Source: Cylindrotheca closterium (taxonomy: Eukaryota > Bacillariophyta > Bacillariophyceae > Bacillariales > Bacillariaceae). From it: DNA of 64,000 bases. This document shows, piece by piece, positions 32,447-41,964 of this stretch. The stretch lies in NCBI GenBank assembly GCA_933822405.4, contig CAKOGP040002258.1, positions 1 to 64,000 on the forward strand, written 5' to 3'. The position numbers were made by a program, and so were the translations under genes. The stretch's first letter is position 1; every line of letters begins with the position of its first letter. The notes under the pieces were generated by a model. The model searched no databases. It saw nothing but the letters and a program-made list of their open reading frames with translations, and was not told the origin of the DNA.

Positions 32447-34042
32447 CTAAATGATTTGGTTCCATTTCATTCGCACCTCTGCGGAAGTACTGTCATCCTT
32501 GGCACGGGGTGGTTGCGATTGGCGGTTAGGATTGTGCAACTCGCCACCCCCATGTTGAGCTAGCATTGTTCCAGCATTCGTCTTCCGCTGCTTCTGCTTC
32601 TGTTTGGCTTGTACAACCAAATTCTGGACCCATTGGGACAAGAAATCCATTCCCTTCCAATTCAAGGCTTCCAATTCCACCTTTTCGTTCAACAATTCCA
32701 ACTCTTGCCATCGTTGCTCTGGGTCGAGTCCCTCTTGGACAAATGGATGATATTGGTCCAAAACACAGGATTGAAACTTTTGCAAGAGTTTGGCGTCCCG
32801 GTCCGTCAAGGCTTGAAAGACATTGGAAGGCAAGGCCGAGGACTTGTTGTTGTTGTTCAATTGGGGATCCAACAAGAGTTGACTGGGTCGAAGTCCTAAC
32901 CATTGAATGACAAATGGTCGTTCCTCCATGTTGTCGCTTGTAGTAGTATTGCGTGTAGTATTGCGTGTAGTATTGCTATTGGAAGCAGCAGCAGCAGCAG
33001 TAGTAGCAGCTTGACGCTGAGCATAGGATTCTTGATATTGATACGAGTGCAAGACGGCAATGCCATACGGATTGCAATCGGCCAATCCATAGACTGGCAA
33101 TTGCAAAGTGGAAGCCATTTGTCGGACCCATTGACGGGTGGCCATGTCAGGAAATCCCTTGCCCGTGACCAAAATGCAGGCCTCCCTCAAAAAGAATTTG
33201 TCTTCGGCCAAACGAGTGTAGACGCCCTCCTTTTCAATGACCAAAATGAATTGAGCGTCATGGGATGCCATGTTGGTATGTTGCTTGTGAATGGTGGACG
33301 TAATGGGCATTCCATGAAGATTGTCCAATTCACGACCATTCAATACCAGATTTCCTTGCTGGTTGAATAAATCAATGCATCCACAAAACCATCCCTTGGG
33401 TGATGCATAAAGTCCCAAGGACGATCTGGAAACCTGAAGGATTCGTGCCAAATCCCAAATGGCCTTGTCGCACTCCTTTTGATGAAAAAAATGAGTGACG
33501 TAGTAATAGTAAACTTCTCGCATTGTAGTGGTCCGGTTAGAAAGTAACAACTTTTGACAATAGGAGGCCACCAATAGGATGGAAGTCAATGAACGGCAAT
33601 GGGACAGATGATAAAAGCTTTTGTTGTCAATTTCAATCATTTCGGGAGCTGCTGAGTGCTGGTTAGTAGTTTTATCCTCATCATCAGTATCGTCACCATC
33701 ATTAGAGTTATTCGAACTAGGCACAAACAATGGACGAACCACCTTGCTGTGTACCAATTCTAGAATGCGTTGCAAGACAATCTCCCGTGGAACATCCAAT
33801 TCGTCCATGATCGTGATTGTCCCGCCATTCCTTTGATTGTTATTCAAATCATCTGCTACTATAGGATCAATACTAATTCCTATCAAATTGCTATGATCTT
33901 CTTCGTCACCATTCATTTTATTGGATATCTTGTTGTAGACAACGACGTTCAATATATATGGGACAAACAAAAGTTTGTGTTTTCGTTTCTTCATATCATT
34001 TTGTGACATCGGTCCGTTCGACCACTTCGACAAAAAACTCAT
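32447..34042 (-). CDS. SPO11: SPO11 / topoisomerase VI subunit A homologue
   Basis: A single 531-aa frame. The 5Y-CAP part has TTTMREVYYYYVTHFF (171-186) with the catalytic tyrosine, most likely Y179 of the REVYY motif. The Toprim part has the metal-binding Glu in FILVIEKEGVY (E270), GKGFPDMATRQWV, and DCNPYG (D322-x-N-P-x-G). Between the D-x-NPYG strand and the following IQWLGLRPSQL there is an Ala/Asn/Thr-rich low-complexity insert (about 340-375). SPO11 makes the double-strand breaks that start meiotic recombination; Topo VI-A-like paralogues act in endoreduplication with a B subunit. I cannot decide between the SPO11-2 and SPO11-3 subtypes. The short basic N-terminal stretch KKRKHK may be a nuclear signal. 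It shares a 238-bp divergent promoter with the TPR gene. Confidence 0.9.
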   Translation of the reverse strand: MSFLSKWSNGPMSQNDMKKRKHKLLFVPYILNVVVYNKISNKMNGDEEDHSNLIGISIDPIVADDLNNNQRNGGTITIMDELDVPREIVLQRILELVHSKVVRPLFVPSSNNSNDGDDTDDEDKTTNQHSAAPEMIEIDNKSFYHLSHCRSLTSILLVASYCQKLLLSNRTTTMREVYYYYVTHFFHQKECDKAIWDLARILQVSRSSLGLYASPKGWFCGCIDLFNQQGNLVLNGRELDNLHGMPITSTIHKQHTNMASHDAQFILVIEKEGVYTRLAEDKFFLREACILVTGKGFPDMATRQWVRQMASTLQLPVYGLADCNPYGIAVLHSYQYQESYAQRQAATTAAAAASNSNTTRNTTRNTTTSDNMEERPFVIQWLGLRPSQLLLDPQLNNNNKSSALPSNVFQALTDRDAKLLQKFQSCVLDQYHPFVQEGLDPEQRWQELELLNEKVELEALNWKGMDFLSQWVQNLVVQAKQKQKQRKTNAGTMLAQHGGGELHNPNRQSQPPRAKDDSTSAEVRMKWNQII

Positions 34043-34280
34043 TTTCGATTCTTTCGATTAATTTTTTTTTCACTCGTTCGATCATACCCGGTATTCGTCA
34101 CGTCGCGACGTGGCATTATTATATATCGTCACATCACACCGCATCATCTGTATTTTGGTATTTACGGTTGTTATAGTATAAAATAATAAGCATCATTGCA
34201 ACCGAACATCATCATCATCATCATCAATAAATCATCAATAAATCAAAGGAGACGAAAAACATACCAGCGACGCGCAAACA
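34043..34280. promoter_or_regulatory. Divergent promoter, SPO11 / TPR gene
   Basis: 238 bp between two starts. It contains TATTATATATCG (about 34119) and a (CAT)n/ATCAATAAATC tract directly upstream of the TPR start. Confidence 0.4.
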
Positions 34281-35732
34281 ATGGAGGAAAACGAAGAAGA
34301 GTCGGTGGAGGAACTCTTGAAAAAGGCCAGCCTCCAGGTGGAACAACACCTCTTTCGGGAGTCGAGGGAGATTTTGGAGAGAGTGTTGGAGATACAAACA
34401 CAAGAATTGGGTGAAGATGATCTCGCTGTGGCCTCAACACTGAGTAAGGTTGGATCTGCGCTGAAAAGGGAAGGTTTTTTTGATGAAGCTGTAGAGAAAC
34501 TCAACCGAGCACTCGCAATACGTATGGGAAAATTGGGAAGGCATGTTGATACGGCGGACACCTACATTGACATTGCCGGGGTCCTTGAAGCACAAAACAA
34601 GGATGAACAAGCCGAAGAAATACTCCGGAAAGCTCTCGATATCAAGCTCGAATTATTTTCAGATACCCATCCTGGAGTGACGGCAGTGTATCGAGGTCTA
34701 ACGTTTTCATTGCAAAAGCAAGGCAAGTTGTCAGAAGCAATCAAGATGCACAAACAGGAACTTACGGCACTACTGCAACTACATGGGGAAGAGCACCCCA
34801 GTGTGGTAATGATATATACTGGCATCAGTGGGCTGCTAAAACTTCAAGACAGGTTGGATGATGCGCTTCAGATGATTGATAGAGCCATTGAAATTTGCAG
34901 TCGATTGCAAGGATTGGGAAACTTCGACAAGGAGATATTGGGAGCAACGCTCGGCGGGAAAGCACGAATTCTGGAAGAACTGGGCAACATCGAAGCTGCC
35001 ACGGAGACGCTCAACAAAAGGCTAGTGATACAAATTGAAACGTCAGGCGAAATAGAGCCAATGACAGCACTTATATACAACGATCTCGCACGAGTATACG
35101 TCAAACAAAACATGATGGAAGCTGGCATCAAGGCATATATGAAGTCAATCAGCGTTTTTGAGGAAACGGGCTGCTTCCAAGCTGCCACGGGGACGGCCCA
35201 CAATTTGTTAATGGTACAAATGAAAACGGTAGGCGAAATGCATCTAACAACAGCACAGACATATGAACATCTCGCACGATTATACATCGAACAAGACATG
35301 ATGGACGCTGGCGTCGATGCGTACATGAAAGCCATCGTCATTTGCAAAACGGTGCTTGGCGATGATCATCCCCGCACAAAAGAGCTCGTGACTCTTGTTG
35401 CATTATGTAAGAGCGACAAACATGTGAGCGCACTGAACGAAAAGGGATTGGCAATGAAAAAACAAGGCGATTCAGAAAAGGCGATACAGTTCTTCCAACA
35501 GGCATTGCATATGTACGAGCAAACTTCTGTTCTCACCCCCAGTGCGGTAGAAGCTTACGAGAATCTTTCGGCTGTCAAAGCTGACCTGGGGTTGTTGCAA
35601 GACGCCATTGCTGCGAGTGCAGAAGCTCTCAAGATACGTCGAAGAGCGTCCGGTGACGAAGATCCTGCCACGGAGCGACGCATGAAACTTCATAGATCTT
35701 TGCTGAAACGTCTCTTGGAGAGTCGGAGCTGA
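34281..35732 (+). CDS. Tetratricopeptide-repeat (kinesin-light-chain type) protein
   Basis: A 483-aa intronless protein made almost wholly of TPR_12/TPR_10-type repeats with a period of about 42 residues. Typical pieces are FDEAVEKLNRALAIRMGKLG, EQAEEILRKALDIKLELF, DDALQMIDRAIEICSRL and KAIQFFQQALHMYEQT, and AQTYEHLARLYIEQDMMDAG. Repeats of residues about 270-305 and 310-345 (ARVYVKQNMMEAGIKAYMKS and ARLYIEQDMMDAGVDAYMKA) are close copies. Such proteins are scaffolds; partners are unknown. No signal peptide. Confidence 0.85.
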   Translation: MEENEEESVEELLKKASLQVEQHLFRESREILERVLEIQTQELGEDDLAVASTLSKVGSALKREGFFDEAVEKLNRALAIRMGKLGRHVDTADTYIDIAGVLEAQNKDEQAEEILRKALDIKLELFSDTHPGVTAVYRGLTFSLQKQGKLSEAIKMHKQELTALLQLHGEEHPSVVMIYTGISGLLKLQDRLDDALQMIDRAIEICSRLQGLGNFDKEILGATLGGKARILEELGNIEAATETLNKRLVIQIETSGEIEPMTALIYNDLARVYVKQNMMEAGIKAYMKSISVFEETGCFQAATGTAHNLLMVQMKTVGEMHLTTAQTYEHLARLYIEQDMMDAGVDAYMKAIVICKTVLGDDHPRTKELVTLVALCKSDKHVSALNEKGLAMKKQGDSEKAIQFFQQALHMYEQTSVLTPSAVEAYENLSAVKADLGLLQDAIAASAEALKIRRRASGDEDPATERRMKLHRSLLKRLLESRS

Positions 35733-36388
35733 GTGGGTGGTGAGCTGGTTACTATGAAGGCACAAGCAGATGGACCGTTTGGGAGTACACTCTTCCCGCC
35801 AACGTACAAACACATGGATGGATCCTCGGTCCTCCAAGAATAAAGTAAATGGAGGAGTCCGATTTGGCATTCAACTCCCGCAACCTGACAATGCCGAACA
35901 CAATTGAACGTGCGAAAAAAAGATTGAATCATAACAATTTATACAGCAAGAATACTCGCTGCAGTACGACAGTGCATTTCTAGCAGTCGCTGCTGTACCG
36001 TATGAATACAACCTACCGGGAAGATCCAATTCTTCCAGCATCATCACTCCAGCAGTCTAAGTCATCTGCTACTAGTCGTATCGAATTTCTATAATGTTCT
36101 TCATTGCGGCTCGTTTGTTGGAATGGTCTTCTGGAGAATATACTGCACCGACCAATTCGGCAATATCATTTTCGATTCCTTCGATTACCTACATTATAGA
36201 GGTAGGTACCGGTACGGTTCATCGGGTAGCAGCAATTTCATGAAATCACATTGCAGGTCACAAATATTACTCATCTATCGAATTTTCAAACAGGTCGTGT
36301 GAAGTCCACAGATAGGGGAACAGAGAAGTAAAGGCATCGACTAGATCTTTTGGAAATCAAGAAGTGAGGGGAGAATAAAAGTGCTGGT
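35733..36388. other. Intergenic spacer
   Basis: 656 bp between the TPR gene and the PIF1 gene. A TACCGGTA site at 36207-36214 lies about 175 bp upstream of the PIF1 start. No coding signal. Confidence 0.5.
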
Positions 36389-38896
36389 ATGACCGACAAT
36401 GACTGTCATCATCACGTGTTGGAATCAGACCCACAACAACCTCAGCACCAACGTGATAACAACAGAGACTCTTCAGTTGTCACACCGATAGTGTCGTCAT
36501 CATCGAAATGTTTGGCTGTGAAGACATCAGCATCGCAGCAGAAAAGTTCACCACAATCTATTCGAAGAAATCTGAATTCAATTTTGATGCAAAATCAGTC
36601 CTCGTTTCAGGAAATACCTACCTCGACCAGAAAAAGGAAGAGGTCCGGCATCCAAGCCCTTATTCCACAATTGACGTTTTCAAATGATGCGAACACTACG
36701 CCTGTGAGAGGGGCAACGATTGCAGCAACTCCTACCCATTTCTCCAGAACAACCACACAGACAACAATAACATTGCAACACCAGCAGCAAAGGTCCGTTT
36801 CACCATTGACGTCACTCATTGACCAACTGGTACCAAACGGCAGAAATAAAACCTCACCAGCAAAGTCGAAACAAAATGGAAACGCTGCGAATTCTAGTCT
36901 TATTCAAGATGGCGACATGACCACTGCTGAAGACGATAGCATTGCATCCTTCAGTAGTGACTTGGATTCGGACACTGCTGTACCCGCAGCCAAACAACCA
37001 CTTCCAACTTTCGCGTCGACGAACAGTCAAAGTCCTCCTTCCACTTGTTGGCAGCATTATGATTCCAATCGAGCCAGGGAGAGCAGATACACCACAAGTG
37101 CATCTGAGAAGCCAACGACGCAAACTTCTGTTAACGTCAAGATCGAGAATAATGCAACCTTGCCAAATCGGACCCATCTCGATGAGAACGAACGGCAATC
37201 GCCCACTACTGTAACTCCAAGCATGAGCCAACTTGACGATGATGATGGTGGTTCTAATCATGATGCTGGTGCCGCAGTAGCAGCATCCACGACAGTGCCA
37301 ATAAGGATCCAACAGCATAATGTCACGGGAGCATCCGTCCACACTCCTGAATATAATCCAAGTGGCGGCGGCATGAAGCTGAATGCAAAGCAAGCACAGG
37401 CAGTACAAGCCATCAAGGACAAGAAGAATGTTTTCTTGACGGGTCCTGCCGGAACGGGCAAGAGCGTTGTCCTGAGAAAAGTCTTGAAATACTGTTCCGA
37501 AACCTACAGGCCTAACCAATGGGTGGCGGTGGCCCCAACGGGAGTCACTGCCATTGCGATCGGAGGACAAACGATCCATTCCTTTGCTGGCATTGGAATT
37601 CCAAGTGAACAAGAAGACTTCAACAAAGCGTGGCAAGGAGAAAAAAGACAAGCTTGGCGAGAACTCAAAATCATGGTGATGGAAGAGATTTCCATGATTG
37701 CTGGAGAATTCTTGGATCGTCTCGATAGCGTGGTGCGGCAAATAAGAGGTGTAGATGCACCGTTCGGTGGTATTCAAGTCTTGATTTGTGGTGACTTTTT
37801 GCAACTTCCACCCATTGCCGAGTCGATTGAAAACATGGCAAAGATGAGGGAGTTTGTTAACGATCCTGGGACTGTCCATGGCAATCGTGGATTTGCCTTT
37901 CAAAGCTACTTTTGGAAGGAAGCAAACTTGGAAACAATCCATTTGACGGAAGTCTTTCGACAGGACAATCCACAGTTTGTCAATGTCCTGAGTCGAATCC
38001 GAAGAGGCCTCGTTGGGGAGCCAGCAAAGTCTTTCTTGGCCCAATGTGCTCGCCCATTGACTCTTCCAAGCAAAGATATTGAACCCACTCGCCTATACTC
38101 CAAGAATGTGGATGTGAATAGAGAGAATATGTCCGAGTTGGTGCGCCTTGATGGAGACACTCATCAGTTCAAAGCCATCGACCATGTCATCGCAGCATCT
38201 TTTGCCAAGCCAGGAGCAGAAGAAAAGCTCTGGAATTCCGAATTCTTTCGACAAACTGTGGCTGAAGACCTTCTGAGATTGAAGGTTGGGGCCCAGGTAA
38301 TGTTGATTAAAAACGATACTCTGAATAGACGAACCCTGGTGAATGGCTCCCGCGGAGTTGTTGTTGAGTTTACCAACGAGCAACCAGAGCCTCCGTTTAA
38401 CATTCCCATTAGCATTCCTAAATCGAATTCTGATCAAGCAAGAAAAGAAGGCATCTACCCAAAGGTCAAATTCCAAAACGGCGAAACTAGAATTCTTGGA
38501 ATGGCTGAGTTCACTTCAAGAATAGTGGGAGTCGGACAATGTATTCGAATTGCAGTTCCTTTGAAGCTTGCATGGGCTATTACGGTCCACAAGTCGCAGG
38601 GAATGACACTGGACTATGTCAAAATTGATCTTTCTGGTGTATTTTGTAAAGCTCAAGCCTATGTTGCGCTCAGTCGAGCCAAAGATGAAAAGTGCCTGGA
38701 GCTGCGAAACTTTTCGTCCCGCTTGGTCAAAGCAGATGCATGTGCACTAGCATTCTATGATCATCCCAACATTGAGATAAACAAATGGGATCACCGTGAA
38801 AAGTGGACCCGAGCAAAAGTGAAAGTTGAAAGTGTCAATAACGAGCCCCCTTCACAAGAAGAAACGAAGGAAAGTAAGAATCAAGCATGGGTTTAG
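36389..38896 (+). CDS. PIF1: PIF1-family DNA helicase with long disordered N-terminus
   Basis: 835 aa without introns. Residues 1-330 are Ser/Thr/Gln/Asn-rich and disordered, with basic RKRKR near residue 80. The SF1B helicase core follows: VFLTGPAGTGKSVV (Walker A, about 347-360), VAPTGVTAIAIGGQTIHSFAGIG (motif Ia), MVMEEISMIAGEFLD (Walker B; Glu-Glu in place of Asp-Glu), VLICGDFLQLPP (motif III), LTEVFRQ, GAQVMLIKNDTLNRRTLVNGSRG, and AWAITVHKSQGMTLD plus YVALSRAK (motifs V and VI). PIF1 helicases unwind G-quadruplexes and act at telomeres, in replication and in mitochondrial DNA. Several paralogues are usual in stramenopiles. The C-terminal tail is short and charged. Confidence 0.92.
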   Translation: MTDNDCHHHVLESDPQQPQHQRDNNRDSSVVTPIVSSSSKCLAVKTSASQQKSSPQSIRRNLNSILMQNQSSFQEIPTSTRKRKRSGIQALIPQLTFSNDANTTPVRGATIAATPTHFSRTTTQTTITLQHQQQRSVSPLTSLIDQLVPNGRNKTSPAKSKQNGNAANSSLIQDGDMTTAEDDSIASFSSDLDSDTAVPAAKQPLPTFASTNSQSPPSTCWQHYDSNRARESRYTTSASEKPTTQTSVNVKIENNATLPNRTHLDENERQSPTTVTPSMSQLDDDDGGSNHDAGAAVAASTTVPIRIQQHNVTGASVHTPEYNPSGGGMKLNAKQAQAVQAIKDKKNVFLTGPAGTGKSVVLRKVLKYCSETYRPNQWVAVAPTGVTAIAIGGQTIHSFAGIGIPSEQEDFNKAWQGEKRQAWRELKIMVMEEISMIAGEFLDRLDSVVRQIRGVDAPFGGIQVLICGDFLQLPPIAESIENMAKMREFVNDPGTVHGNRGFAFQSYFWKEANLETIHLTEVFRQDNPQFVNVLSRIRRGLVGEPAKSFLAQCARPLTLPSKDIEPTRLYSKNVDVNRENMSELVRLDGDTHQFKAIDHVIAASFAKPGAEEKLWNSEFFRQTVAEDLLRLKVGAQVMLIKNDTLNRRTLVNGSRGVVVEFTNEQPEPPFNIPISIPKSNSDQARKEGIYPKVKFQNGETRILGMAEFTSRIVGVGQCIRIAVPLKLAWAITVHKSQGMTLDYVKIDLSGVFCKAQAYVALSRAKDEKCLELRNFSSRLVKADACALAFYDHPNIEINKWDHREKWTRAKVKVESVNNEPPSQEETKESKNQAWV

Positions 38897-39407
38897 CCAC
38901 ACTTTGCTTCCCCAAAATAGAGTCATCTACAAACCAGAACAAATACCACATTTAGTAACTAAAAACCAAGTCCACTTTGGTCATATCGCACTGTTGTTTT
39001 CATTTTATACCTTCATCTATATTTCTCATATACACTGTACTACCGAGTATCATTCCAATCTGGAAAGTATTATCCCCAAATATTTGTGCGCTAAAATCCC
39101 CCAAATTATGAAGGCATGTGATGTTCGAAGAACTCGCTAGAAGAAGCAAGAATTCGATTATTACAAAACGTTCGTATCTAAGTCACCCCTGCGAGGAAGA
39201 TTTGTTTTTGGAAACCTGTAATACGGAATGCCTAAGTCGCAGGGGTGATGTGTCTACGCGCAAAACTACGGTTGTCTCTCGTAAAGACTTTGGAACGAGT
39301 TGAAGAACAACACTCGAGGACACTGTCCGAGATCAATGAAGAAAGCCACTTACTCAAGAATCGTCATTGCAAACGTTCATCAAGCGACTGCCTAATGTAT
39401 TGAGAGT
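38897..39407. other. Intergenic spacer with an inverted repeat
   Basis: 511 bp upstream of the heat shock factor gene. It holds a perfect 12-bp inverted repeat, TCACCCCTGCGA at 39183-39194 and its complement at 39237-39248, with a 42-base loop. Confidence 0.6.
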
Positions 39408-40614
39408 ATGTCAGATGATGGGAATGGAAGTTTACAAGCAGCAGGGTCTGAACAAAGTTGCCAGTCGCAATCTGGATCCTTTCTTTCGCCGGAAGAGAAA
39501 CTTGACACGCAGGTTACCTGTGATGTGTTATGTTCGCTGAGCGCTTCCTATCCACAACGATCAGCCGCTGCCGAAGAAACCTCTTCTGAAATCGGGGGAG
39601 AGAAGAGAAAGGCAAAGACATGTCCTAAGCAGCATCAGCTGCCTCTGTTTCTCAGCAGTAAGTATTATTTTATCTTGACATCACAGCTAGGATTGATTCA
39701 GGATCCAATGGAGATGCGTCACTAATCAAATAATTCGGTCATCTACAGAGACCTATCATATGATCGATCGCTGTGATCCCGAAATAGCCACTTGGTCCGC
39801 TAGCGGAGACAACTTTGTGGTGAAGAATGTTGAAAAGTTTGCAAGTGTAAGTTCAGACCTGATGTCTGTTGGATGTGCGATCATGTGGATCCCATCACAC
39901 TGAACTGACCTACTGACCTTATCTTCATTGCGCAGAGCGTCCTTCCTCTATACTTCAAACACTCCAACTTTTCAAGTTTCGCACGGCAATTGAATGTAAG
40001 AGCACCCAAAGCGACTGTATTCTCGACAGTTGCAAGACAATGAATCTAACAGCTATTGAATACCCACGCCTCTCCAGTTTTACGGCTTTCGAAAGCTAAG
40101 AACAGATCCCATCTTGACATCTGATGTCGATCCAAGAACTGCATGCTATGTTAGATTCTACCATGACAAGTTTCAAAAGGACCGACCAGAGCTGCTGCAC
40201 CAAATCAAGAGGGCTACCAAGTCTGATCAGCAGAACAAGGATGAAGTTGAGTCACTCAAGGGAGAAGTGTCCCAACTGAAGGAATGCATCGGGCAGATGA
40301 ATCACCGAATAAACACGCTGACTAGTGAATACGAAAAGGTAGCCGCACTGCTAACAGAGTTTCTAACTCGTTCGCATCAGCAACAAATGAAACAACAGAC
40401 GACCCAGCAACTTGGACCGGCAGCAGCTCCGCAAGCAGTTGCGACGAGGGGGCCTTGCAATGCTCCAGATCTGATGCATTCTCTATCGCAAGTAGCAGCA
40501 GCTAGTCTCCAAAGTCACCTGCAAGCATCTGTACCAAGTAGTAATGGAGGGTCGAAAAGAGATAATTCCGAACCAGCGCTCGGGCCATCGCCCTCACGGC
40601 AACGTACTGATTGA
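39408..40614 (+). CDS. Heat shock transcription factor (HSF-type DNA-binding domain)
   Basis: Four exons: 39408-39657, 39749-39846, 39936-39995, 40078-40614; about 314 aa. The joined DNA-binding domain (about residues 76-180) reads LPLFLSKTYHMIDRCDPEIA, ATWSASGDNFVVKNVEKFAS, SVLPLYFKHSNFSSFARQLN, FYGFRKLR and then a wing with FYHDKFQKDRPELLHQIKR, which is the full HSF signature. Three introns cut it, one exactly before FYGFRK. A coiled coil follows (about 190-235: DEVESLKGEVSQLKECIGQM, NHRINTLTSEYEKVAALLTE), suited for oligomerisation. The C-terminus is Gln/Ala/Ser-rich. HSF families are strongly expanded in diatoms, so which target genes it controls is open. The Trp-Ser and RQLNFYGFRK residues that read DNA are intact. 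Confidence 0.93.
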
Positions 40615-40938
40615 TTATGATACAGCACGAAGCATGAGCTAGCAACATTTCCCCATGACGTAGCGACAGTTCTCCATAATGTAGCGAAATCTTTGAATGA
40701 CATCAGCGCAATCTACAGTATAAAGTGTTTGCTTCGAACCCGAGTTGCGGGAGATGGAAAGGTGAACTCTGAAGTAACTTCGACAACACACCTACCTAGA
40801 ATATTGCAGTAGAAGATATGAGATATGATATATATTTTATGGTTATAGGAAATCGTTTATTTACATGGTATGTACAATAGTACTGTAGTGCTTGCAAATG
40901 TATGCTAGATCAAAACTGGGGAATCGCGCGAAGACTGT
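40615..40938. other. Intergenic, convergent 3' ends
   Basis: 324 bp between the stops of the HSF gene and the DUF6824 gene. No feature recognised. Confidence 0.4.
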
Positions 40939-41964
40939 TCAAAAGAATGTGAAGTCATTCCTGAGAGAAGTCAGGGATGTGTCCGCAATTGGATGGAAGG
41001 TCATCTGGCTCAATGATAGTCGTCTCGATTGAGAGGCAGCAGCAGATGCAGCGGCATGAACGGCTGCTGCTTCCACAGCATTCTTTGCTGCCAATACATC
41101 GTCGGATCCTGAGCTTTTCTCATTTGCGAAAAGGCGAAGAAGAGTCGACGCAGATGTTTCACTTCTCTGGTGAGCCATGCAACTGCGATCAAATAGTCCA
41201 GGAATAGGCATAGGCATAGGCATAGACATAGAGTGTCCTCTGAGTGGGGTAGGCTCCAAGTCTGCAACCATTTGGTTTTCTCCGTGGTATTGGGGGCCAT
41301 TGGATGGCACGGCACATGGTGTGGGAATGTCGAGTGCTTTGGTTGGTGTAGCCGGCGCGTTCATGGTCATGACTCCTTGGAATTGCGATGTGGAGATGGG
41401 AAATTGGATGCTTTGTTCATCAATCATATTTGTCAAACCTTGTGTGGAAAGATTCTTTTTAGAGTTCCTTTTGGCAGCCTTGCTTTGGCTTCCAGCGGAT
41501 TTCTTTGTTTTGATTGCATCGCGAAGTGCTTGGCCAACCTTTTCGCGAGCAAGCTTGTCGCTGACCTTGTACCAGCGTCTTGTTAGCAAATCTTTTCTGA
41601 CAAATCCTCCTCCGGATTCTTCTGCTGCCACTCGAATATTCTTTACAATAGTGGAAACAATTCTTGTCTTTTGTCTCCTGCTCAAAACTTCCATGTAGGT
41701 ACCAAGGTGGCCATCAATGATCATTCGAAACCGACGGTTGCCAACTAACAGAAGCATGTGAGATCCATGGTCTTATAGAGGGATTGCGATCTGAATTCTG
41801 GCCAGCCGGCACTTACCGTGATCATAGCACTCTTTTCCTCGTTGGCAGATGACATCCCACTTTCCAGGAACAAATTTCTCTGGCAAGAGATCCAACGTTT
41901 CCTCGTCAGCACCAAAGTTGGTGCTAGAAGCGATGGCTTCAGCTGGGATTCTTTGTTGCATCAT
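40939..41964 (-). CDS. DUF6824-type protein (diatom-expanded family)
   Basis: Two exons, 41964-41817 and 41744-40939 (intron 41745-41816, phase 1); about 317 aa. The joined N-terminal domain reads WDVICQRGKECYDHVGNRRF, RMIIDGHLGTYMEVLSRRQK, then IVSTIVKNIRVAAEESGGGF, VRKDLLTRRWYKVSDKLARE and KVGQALRDAI. I recognise this as the domain of unknown function that many diatom proteins start with (usual opening DVLCGRGK...HPGN..F). Here the usual CGRG is CQRG. The splice restores H-V-GNRRF, which confirms the intron. The rest is disordered, with a Met-Pro-rich patch (MSMPMPMPIP) and an Ala-rich helix. A nuclear regulatory role is often presumed, but unproven. The start is the first of two adjacent ATGs; an in-frame stop lies upstream. 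Confidence 0.82.

Noticed and set aside
36854..38044. Minus-strand 396-codon frame opposite PIF1
   Set aside because: It lies entirely antisense to conserved helicase motifs, has no recognisable domain and Cys/Trp/Ser-rich composition typical of shadow frames.
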